Source of the DNA: Candidatus Thalassarchaeaceae archaeon
GTDB taxonomy: Archaea; Thermoplasmatota; Poseidoniia; Poseidoniales; Thalassarchaeaceae
Assembly: GCA_030745885.1 (NCBI GenBank)
Contig: JASLNR010000043.1
Coordinates: forward strand, 11,037 to 75,036
Length of the DNA stretch: 64,000 nucleotides
Reading direction: 5' to 3'
Below are positions 58,066 through 64,000 of the stretch, one piece after another. Each line of letters begins with the position of its first letter. Within the stretch, counting starts at the first letter, position 1. The position numbers and the translations under genes are program-made. The notes under the pieces were generated by a model. It saw nothing but the letters and a program-made list of their open reading frames with translations, ran no database searches and was not told the DNA's origin.

Positions 58066-58740
58066 ATGAAGTTGACCCTGGGGAATCTCCGCCAGTTCAT
58101 CAGGGACATGGGGCACGTTCTGTTGCACGGAAACCTAGACTCGTCTGACTTCTTCATCCTCGATGATAAGGGGGTTATCTATGCGAGCATTGCCAAGTCC
58201 GCGTGTTCCTCAATCAAGACATCAATGGCGGGGGATTTCCCCCGAGGTCGCTCCATCCACTACCACACCCGGGAGTTTTCGCACAAGAGGATAGCGAGGG
58301 ACAAGAGGGGCTACTTCTGTTTCTCATTCGTCAGGAATCCTTACAAGAGGTTGGTTTCTAGTTATCGAAACAAGTTCAACAAGGAAGATGAGGCACGATT
58401 CCTCTACTCCAACTACCTATTCGGCTACCTTCGAAACGATGACTCGTTCGAAGAATTCGTCAGGAAGGTCACACGGCTTCCAGACTTCTTGTGCGACAGG
58501 CACTTCAAGACCCAGCACAGCATCATCTTCTCCCGTGGTGCCAAGATGGACCACGTGGGCAAGGTCGAGGACCTCCCCGCTGACTACGAGGAGATCCGCG
58601 AGCGCTACGATTTCAATGATCTCAAGATACTCAACAAGTCACGCGGGACAAGCTCCGATGAACTGCTGACTGATGAGGTCAAGGGACTCATCCACAAACG
58701 CTTCAAGAAGGACTTCGACGCCTTCGGCTACGAAAGATAG
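58066..58740 (+). CDS. Sulfotransferase-like protein (Sulfotransfer_2)
   Basis: 224 residues. The 5'-phosphosulfate loop appears as YASIAKSACSSIKTSM and the 3'-phosphate motif as FVRNPYKRLVSSYRNKF, followed by DHVGKVEDLPADYEEI near the C-terminus. These are the PAPS-binding motifs of carbohydrate sulfotransferases. Such genes usually sulfate surface glycans or lipids. The base composition is a little less GC-rich than its surroundings, which hints at lateral transfer. It follows the lipoprotein gene by 9 bases and overlaps the convergent ileS by 13. Confidence 0.82.
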   Translation: MKLTLGNLRQFIRDMGHVLLHGNLDSSDFFILDDKGVIYASIAKSACSSIKTSMAGDFPRGRSIHYHTREFSHKRIARDKRGYFCFSFVRNPYKRLVSSYRNKFNKEDEARFLYSNYLFGYLRNDDSFEEFVRKVTRLPDFLCDRHFKTQHSIIFSRGAKMDHVGKVEDLPADYEEIRERYDFNDLKILNKSRGTSSDELLTDEVKGLIHKRFKKDFDAFGYER

Positions 58741-61700
58741 AACGTAACATTCGCTTGATCGACCTTGAAGGCCTCAATGTCGGCTGGGTGCTTTCCCTCA
58801 TTGAGCGAGGCTATGCCCGCTCGCGTCTCGGACTTCACATGCTCCCAGTCGTCGTCTGCGAGATCAAGCCCGTCGACCCACACCGAGAGCCCTATGGTCG
58901 CCTCGACATCAAGGTCGAGTTGCTTGCGCTTGGCCTGTACGCGCCGGATTATGTCTCGGGCGAGACCCTTGGAGAGCAGGGAGGAATCGATGTCCAAATC
59001 AAGCACTAGAGAGACGTCTCCGGCGTCGTGCGAGATGGTGTGAGCCGCAAAACCGTCCTTCTCTACGCGTCTGACCTCGATGTCATCGGACGTTATCTCG
59101 TACCCGGCCAAAGCGGCGATTCCGGCCTCTATCTCGAGCAGTAGTTCATCGGGTTCTGCTAGGTCCAGTTGCGCTAGAACGGAAGAAAGGTCGCCGCGGC
59201 ACTTGGCACCTAGAGACTTTCTATTCGGGGCCAGCACAATCTTCTGAAATGTGTCGAGATCGTCCTCAGTGGTCAGAACCTCGACGTTGAGTTCCTCGGC
59301 TAGGATATCATGAAATCTCGAGAGGTCGGGACCTCCGACGATCCACCCCGATCGGCACGGGAGGCGTTGTCTGCGATCTGCCTCGACTCTTATGCGCCGG
59401 CCGGTCTCGGCCAGCTCGCGAACCAGTGACATCCCCTGTTCGAGCGCGTGGTCGCGCGGTGAGAGGTCGCGCTCTACCAGTGGAGAGCCGGGGGGCCAGT
59501 CGGCTAGATGGACGGAGGAACCTGTGAGCCCGCGATGGATGGAGTCGGGCATGAATGGGGAAACCGGCGCCATCAGTCGACAAACGATTAGCAACACCTC
59601 GTGTAAAGTGTGCTGGCAGGCTCGCTTGTCGGTGCTGTCCGATTCATCCCAAAGGCGCCTTCGCGAGCGCCGGACGTACCAATTGGATAGGTCGTTGATC
59701 ACAAAGGCCTCGAGGACGCGTCCAGCCTTGTGGAATTCCCACGCAACGAAGTGCTCGTGATATTCGTCGGCCATGCCCGATGCCTTGGATACGATCCAGC
59801 AATCAAGCGGACTGCGTTGTGAGACGGGCACGAATCCCGACTCGTCATCCGCATCAAAACCGTCTAGTGCGGCGTAGTCGGCGTGGAAGCGGTAGACGTT
59901 CCACAATGTGAGGAACATCTTGGCATAGGACTCTCTGACCCCGTTGGGATCGAAATTGGTCGGCGACCACGGCGCGCTCTGCGTTGTCATGTACCAACGT
60001 ATCGAGTCCGCGCCCTCTTTGTTGAAGTGGTTCCACGGGTCGACGACATTGCCCTTCGACTTGCTCATCTTCTTGCCTTCCTTGTCGAGGATGTGGCCTA
60101 GTGAGAGGCAGCGGTGGTAGCAGGTGCTGTCGAACACAGCCGTAGAGACTGCAAGCAGCGAGTAGAACCAGCCTCGCGTTTGGTCGACGGCCTCGCAGAT
60201 GTAGTCGACCGGGAAAGAGCTGGAGAATCGGTCCTCGTTCTCGAACGGGTAGTGCCACTGGGCGAAGAAGGCGCAGCCCGAGTCGAACCAGCAGTCCATT
60301 ACGTAGGGCTCGCGCACCATCTCGCCCGAGCATCCGTCCGAGGGGCAATGGAGCTTGACATCGTCCACGTAGGGCCGATGAAGCTCGGGGGGCGCAGGCG
60401 AGTCGTCTGTCTTCATCGAGGCCATCTCCTCGATGCTGCCGATGCAGTGCTCGTGACCGCAGTCGGGGCATATCCAAACCGGAATAGGGGTGCCCCAGTA
60501 GCGTTCGCGGCTGATTGCCCAGTCCTTGATATTCGAGAGCCACTCCCCCATGCGCTTGGTGCCGGTCCACTCGGGAGCCCATTCAACCTCGGAGTTGTGC
60601 TGCATTATCTCATCGCGCACAGCAGTCATGCGGACGAACCAACTGTCCATCGCGTAGTACAGCAGTGGGTGGTCGGTGCGCCAGCAGTGCGGGTAGTCGT
60701 GGGTGTAAGTGTGCTCGCGGTACAGCAGGTCCTGGTTGGCGAGGTGGTCGATGATATCGGAGTCGCAGTCCTTTACATAGCGACCGTCGAGCAGGTGATG
60801 GGTCCCGGAGACGAAGGAGCCGTCAATGCCGACAGTATGCTGGGCTGGGAAGCCGACCTCCATTCCGAGGTTGTAGTCCTCCTCGCCGTACATCACTGCT
60901 GTATGGACCACACCGGTCCCGTCGGTGGTGGTCACGAAATCGGCTGCGACTACTGTCCAAGCACTCTCGGAGTCCCCCCTATCGACTGCGTCTGGGAATA
61001 GCGGGTGGTAGGGCTTGCCGATGAGTTGCGAGCCAGAGAACTCGTCGATGATCTCTATCTGATGGCGTAGCACGTCAGCGAGCAGGTCCTTGGCGAGAAT
61101 CAACTCCTCTCCGACCTCGGCACCACCGCGCCCGTCCCAAGAGCCTGATGGAGGCTCAGTGATACGGATGCGGCAATAGGTGACATCAGGGGAGACCGCT
61201 AGGCCGACGTTGCCTGGCAGGGTCCACGGCGTAGTCGTCCAAGCGAGGACGGAGGCATCGTCATCGACAAGTTCGAACTTGATGTAGACAGCAGGCTCTG
61301 AGACCTCCTTATAGCCCAGCGAGACCTCGTGTGTGGAGTAGCTGGTCCCCGTCTGGGGGCAGTATGGCAGGACCTTGTGACCACGGAAGAGCAATCCCCT
61401 TTCGAACATCTGCTTGAGTGACCACCATGCCGACTCGATGTACTCGTCGTGCAGAGTGACGTAGGGGTCATCCTTCATTTCGATCCAGAAGCCCATGCGC
61501 TCGGTCATCTCGCGCCAAGCCTTCTCGTAAGTCCAAACGCTCTCCTTGCATTGCTCGTTGAAGGCCTCCATTCCGTAGTTCTCGATGGCCTCGTTGGACA
61601 TCAGGTCGAGCTGCTTCTGAACCTCTATCTCGACAGGGAGGCCGTGAGTGTCCCAGCCTCCTTTGCGGTCGACGATGTGCCCCTCCATGGTCTTCCATCG

Positions 61701-61913
61701 GCAAACCATGTCCTTGAACAGCCTCGAGATGACGTGGTGAATGCCCGGTCGGCCGTTTGCCGTGGGGGGTCCCTCGAGGAAGGTGAAGGGGTTGTCTCCG
61801 TCTCGACGCGCCTCGATGGTCGCCTCAAAGGTCCCCTCTGCATTCCAGGTCTCCATCAAGGCATTCTCTAGGGCGACCGGGTCGAGTTCACCAGGTGGAT
61901 TGGGTACTCCCAT
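58728..61913 (-). CDS. ileS: Isoleucyl-tRNA synthetase
   Basis: 1061 residues, the usual archaeal/eukaryotic-type length. Class I motifs: EGPPTANGRPGIHHVISR (HIGH-like) and GKKMSKSKGNVVDPW (KMSKS). The editing domain lies between. WICPDCGHEHCIGS and VKLHCPSDGCSGEMV look like zinc-binding inserts. The tail carries the anticodon-binding domain and a C-terminal part ending AFKVDQANVTFYLS. It is divergent from the HMA-DUF4396 gene across a 104-base region with a perfect inverted repeat. Confidence 0.97.
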   Translation of the reverse strand: MGVPNPPGELDPVALENALMETWNAEGTFEATIEARRDGDNPFTFLEGPPTANGRPGIHHVISRLFKDMVCRWKTMEGHIVDRKGGWDTHGLPVEIEVQKQLDLMSNEAIENYGMEAFNEQCKESVWTYEKAWREMTERMGFWIEMKDDPYVTLHDEYIESAWWSLKQMFERGLLFRGHKVLPYCPQTGTSYSTHEVSLGYKEVSEPAVYIKFELVDDDASVLAWTTTPWTLPGNVGLAVSPDVTYCRIRITEPPSGSWDGRGGAEVGEELILAKDLLADVLRHQIEIIDEFSGSQLIGKPYHPLFPDAVDRGDSESAWTVVAADFVTTTDGTGVVHTAVMYGEEDYNLGMEVGFPAQHTVGIDGSFVSGTHHLLDGRYVKDCDSDIIDHLANQDLLYREHTYTHDYPHCWRTDHPLLYYAMDSWFVRMTAVRDEIMQHNSEVEWAPEWTGTKRMGEWLSNIKDWAISRERYWGTPIPVWICPDCGHEHCIGSIEEMASMKTDDSPAPPELHRPYVDDVKLHCPSDGCSGEMVREPYVMDCWFDSGCAFFAQWHYPFENEDRFSSSFPVDYICEAVDQTRGWFYSLLAVSTAVFDSTCYHRCLSLGHILDKEGKKMSKSKGNVVDPWNHFNKEGADSIRWYMTTQSAPWSPTNFDPNGVRESYAKMFLTLWNVYRFHADYAALDGFDADDESGFVPVSQRSPLDCWIVSKASGMADEYHEHFVAWEFHKAGRVLEAFVINDLSNWYVRRSRRRLWDESDSTDKRACQHTLHEVLLIVCRLMAPVSPFMPDSIHRGLTGSSVHLADWPPGSPLVERDLSPRDHALEQGMSLVRELAETGRRIRVEADRRQRLPCRSGWIVGGPDLSRFHDILAEELNVEVLTTEDDLDTFQKIVLAPNRKSLGAKCRGDLSSVLAQLDLAEPDELLLEIEAGIAALAGYEITSDDIEVRRVEKDGFAAHTISHDAGDVSLVLDLDIDSSLLSKGLARDIIRRVQAKRKQLDLDVEATIGLSVWVDGLDLADDDWEHVKSETRAGIASLNEGKHPADIEAFKVDQANVTFYLS

Positions 61914-61953
61914 CGAACCATTCGACCAACGGCGCTGTATTGAATATGCCTCG

Positions 61954-61970
61954 TTCGCCCATAGGGCGAA
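61954..61970. repeat. Perfect inverted repeat between ileS and the HMA-DUF4396 gene
   Basis: ttcgccc-ata-gggcgaa is a perfect 7-base-arm palindrome with a 3-base centre. Next to it is the AT-rich atttatcgat (61970-61979), the only TATA-like sequence in the region. It could be a dimeric-repressor operator covering one or both divergent promoters. Confidence 0.65.
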
Positions 61971-62017
61971 TTTATCGATTAGCAGGTTTCAATAGTGGCC
62001 GTCTAAACGGTCAGAGC

Positions 62018-62686
62018 GTGTCCGACACCGCAACCATCGCTGTAAGCGGAATGACCTGCACTGGATGCTCGGGGAGGGTGAGGGGGGCGCTAGAATCGCT
62101 TGAAGGGGTTCTCGCTGCAGAAGTCTCTCACGAGACGGGGCAAGCGATAGTGACTCACGATGGAGTAGACAGACCTGCTCTGGTAGGCGCCATCACGGAA
62201 GTTGGCTATTCCGCTGATGGTGAGGCCATGGATACGGAGTTCAACTGGGGGGATGGTTCGGTGTGGCGGCAGTCGGCACACAATACAAAGTGGTGCCTGA
62301 TTGGATGCTCCATCGGCGAGTTCGGTACCTTGGCCGCCTACTCTGTATTCTCGATAGGTGCCTCGGTAGTGACTGGCTCCAACCTCTATTTCCTACTACT
62401 TATTCTCCCTCTCGTTAATGGCCTGATAACCAGCGTGATGCTGGAGACTGGCATACTGATGCGTGGCCAGATGGACTTCAGGAATGCCCTTTCCACCGCA
62501 CTCGGAATGTCATTCATCTCCATGCTGATGATGGAAATAGCAATGGAGATCACGGATCTGTGGTTTACTGGAGGCGAACTGGGCTTGTACCCAATCGCAA
62601 TTCCATTCATGCTTCTCGTCGGCTTCCTGACACCTTGGCCGTACAACTATTGGCGGCTCAAGAAGTTCGGCGTGGCATGCCACTGA
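62018..62686 (+). CDS. HMA metal-binding domain fused to DUF4396 membrane protein
   Basis: 222 residues from GTG 62018 (VSDTATIAVSG). Residues ~5-65 form a heavy-metal-associated domain with GMTCTGCSGRVRGALESLEGVLAAEV, the CxxC metal site. Residues ~85-222 are a DUF4396 membrane domain: LIGCSIGEFGTLAAYSVFSI, YFLLLILPLVNGLITSVMLETGILM, FRNALSTALGMSFISMLMMEIAMEI (Met-rich) and GLYPIAIPFMLLVGFLTPWPYNYW. Met-rich membrane segments plus HMA suggest copper handling. Divergent from ileS. Confidence 0.85.
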   Translation: MSDTATIAVSGMTCTGCSGRVRGALESLEGVLAAEVSHETGQAIVTHDGVDRPALVGAITEVGYSADGEAMDTEFNWGDGSVWRQSAHNTKWCLIGCSIGEFGTLAAYSVFSIGASVVTGSNLYFLLLILPLVNGLITSVMLETGILMRGQMDFRNALSTALGMSFISMLMMEIAMEITDLWFTGGELGLYPIAIPFMLLVGFLTPWPYNYWRLKKFGVACH

Positions 62687-62732
62687 GCGAGGTCCGGCAA
62701 CCTTGAATGCCCCCTTTCCCCCCTGAGGGTCG

Positions 62733-64000
62733 ATGGCTGGGCTCGTTGCGCTCCTGCAACTGAACCCAATAGTCGGTGACATCGAGTTCAATGTCGCTGA
62801 GATCGAACGGGCGAGTGCCCTTGCCGCTACAAAGGGTGCTGTGCTTGCTTGGACCAGCGAACTGGCAGTGTGTGGCTATCCACCGCGAGACCTCTTGCTC
62901 GAGGAAGGATTCGTGAACAGGTGTCAAGATGCTGCTAGCGCAGTCCAATCCCCCATTCCGACGCTAGTGGGAACTCCGATTGATTCTGGCTCCGAGCGCA
63001 CCAAGCCGGCCAACGGCGCGGTTCGAGTCGGGCCGGATGGGTCAAGCGAAGTGGTCTGTCGCAAGCAACTGCTTCCTACTTACGACGTGTTCGACGAGGC
63101 CCGCTACTTCGAGGGAAATCACGATGCGGGCCTCGCTAACGCTGCGGGCATGCACCTCGGGGTGACAATATGCGAGGACGCATGGCAGCATGTAGGAGAC
63201 GTCCCCAACGACTACCTCACCGATCCCATCGAGCAGCTGGCCGAATGGCAGCAGAGCGACGGTCCGCTTAACCTAACGGTCAACCTGTCTGCAAGCCCCT
63301 ACCACCTAGCCAAGGAGGGAGGGAGGGCGACTCTGGCTAGGGCGGCCGCAGGTACCCTAGGACATCCCTTCGCCCTTTGCAACCAGGTGGGCGGTAATGA
63401 TGATCTGGTCTTTGACGGCCGCTCGGTGGTGGCATGGCCCAATGGAGTGGTTGTTCAGGCACCGGGATGGTGTAGCGGCATACTTCTGTTCGAAATAGGC
63501 AATCCTGCTTCATCGGAGTGGGTCCCCCTAGAAACAGCGACGCCCCACGATGGCTGCGATTGCAATTGCCAGATCGTCGAGGACGGGTTTCCTCAAGTTC
63601 CCGAGGCTGGCAGCGACCTGCTTTGCGCAGTCACTTGCGGCCTCAGGGATTACTGCAGGAAGTCTGGAATAAGGAGCCTGGTTCTCGGGATGTCGGGAGG
63701 AATAGACTCAGCCGTATGCACCGCCATAGCGGCGAGAGCCATGGGCCCTGAGAACGTTCTTGGCCTTTCAATGCCAAGCAAGCACTCTAGTAAACACTCC
63801 ATCGACGATGCGATTGCGACCGCACGGGCCCTGGAAGTAGAGCTTCTGTCAATGCCAATCAATGAGCTCCACGAGGAGGCAGAGGAGACTCTAGCAGCCG
63901 AACTTGAGGGTGGCAATCCCGTCGCTGCTGAGAATCTCCAAGCGAGGATACGTGGTATGCTGGTGATGGGGGCGGCGAACGCCAGAGGCTCGATGGCCGT
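62733..64000 (+). CDS. nadE: Glutamine-dependent NAD+ synthetase (3' end outside window)
   Basis: 422 residues seen from ATG 62733; the frame is open to the right edge. Residues ~1-270 are a nitrilase-type glutaminase with the Glu in AWTSELAVCGYPPRDLLLEE, Lys in CRKQLLPTYDVFDEARYFEG and Cys in VTICEDAWQ. The NAD synthetase domain begins near 300 with LGMSGGIDSAVCTAIAARAMG (PP-loop) and LGLSMPSKHSSKHSIDDA. Most archaea have the short ammonia-dependent form, so this long, bacterial-type two-domain enzyme is notable. It makes NAD from deamido-NAD, using glutamine as ammonia source. Confidence 0.95.
   Translation, partial: MAGLVALLQLNPIVGDIEFNVAEIERASALAATKGAVLAWTSELAVCGYPPRDLLLEEGFVNRCQDAASAVQSPIPTLVGTPIDSGSERTKPANGAVRVGPDGSSEVVCRKQLLPTYDVFDEARYFEGNHDAGLANAAGMHLGVTICEDAWQHVGDVPNDYLTDPIEQLAEWQQSDGPLNLTVNLSASPYHLAKEGGRATLARAAAGTLGHPFALCNQVGGNDDLVFDGRSVVAWPNGVVVQAPGWCSGILLFEIGNPASSEWVPLETATPHDGCDCNCQIVEDGFPQVPEAGSDLLCAVTCGLRDYCRKSGIRSLVLGMSGGIDSAVCTAIAARAMGPENVLGLSMPSKHSSKHSIDDAIATARALEVELLSMPINELHEEAEETLAAELEGGNPVAAENLQARIRGMLVMGAANARGSMA

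Noticed and set aside
1..64000. Transfer RNA or ribosomal RNA genes
   Set aside because: No cloverleaf or rRNA-like sequence was noticed in the short gaps between genes, though tRNAs with introns could be missed by eye.

Overview
The window is a gene-dense chromosomal segment of an archaeon. The information-processing genes are archaeal: a Cdc6/Orc1-type ATPase, ribosomal protein S6e, eIF2-gamma, a TATA-binding protein, an archaeosine-type tRNA-guanine transglycosylase, CTP-dependent riboflavin kinase, SepF and a DUF357 protein. The mix of GC-rich DNA, a mevalonate pathway, class II HMG-CoA reductase, acyl-CoA dehydrogenase, PKD-type surface proteins and Asp-rich lipoproteins suggests a marine Thermoplasmatota lineage such as Marine Group II (Poseidoniales). 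That placement is an inference. I saw no rRNA, tRNA, CRISPR array or insertion sequence, and no gap between genes exceeds about 300 bases.

Layout. 1-8 kb: acidic repeat proteins, a membrane protein, the Cdc6-like gene, the rps6e / eIF2-gamma / PIN group, DUF357, and a large AAA ATPase with a C-terminal winged helix. An AT-rich intergenic region beside that ATPase carries five GCGTTAAC-like motifs. 8-18 kb: metabolic genes (HMG-CoA reductase, UMF1-type transporter, a glycerophosphodiesterase-like protein with rearranged motifs, citrate synthase, thioesterase, alpha-oxoamine synthase, PqqB-like hydrolase, riboflavin kinase, TruA). 18.3-27.4 kb: a eukaryote-like signalling and membrane module. 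It has a TPR protein, a PH-domain membrane protein, a MORN-repeat/Ser-Thr kinase fusion, an overlapping PP2C phosphatase, an SPFH-like coiled-coil protein, a polytopic membrane protein, and a converging operon of three small helical proteins. This is the strongest candidate for an undescribed system.

27.5-33.3 kb: a five-gene operon of two ABC ATPases, two ABC-2 permeases and a lipocalin-like protein. 33.4-40.4 kb: the TgtA homologue overlapping a fused aconitase-X/phosphomevalonate dehydratase, then a VOC protein, acyl-CoA dehydrogenase, SPOUT methyltransferase and membrane protein. 40.4-50 kb: a solute-binding lipoprotein with Asp-rich repeats, endonuclease III, peroxiredoxin, SepF next to a large PKD surface protein, and TBP. 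50-64 kb: mevalonate kinase, a membrane Fe-S oxidoreductase, tandem class-I amidotransferases, CysRS, a secreted lipoprotein, a sulfotransferase, IleRS, an HMA-DUF4396 protein and glutamine-dependent NAD synthetase running off the right end.

How the parts connect. HMG-CoA reductase, mevalonate kinase and the AcnX fusion together indicate the archaeal mevalonate route to isoprenoid lipids. The acyl-CoA dehydrogenase and the membrane Fe-S oxidoreductase suggest fatty-acid oxidation feeding the quinone pool. Several genes have a TATA-like box about 25 bases before the start codon, consistent with leaderless transcripts.
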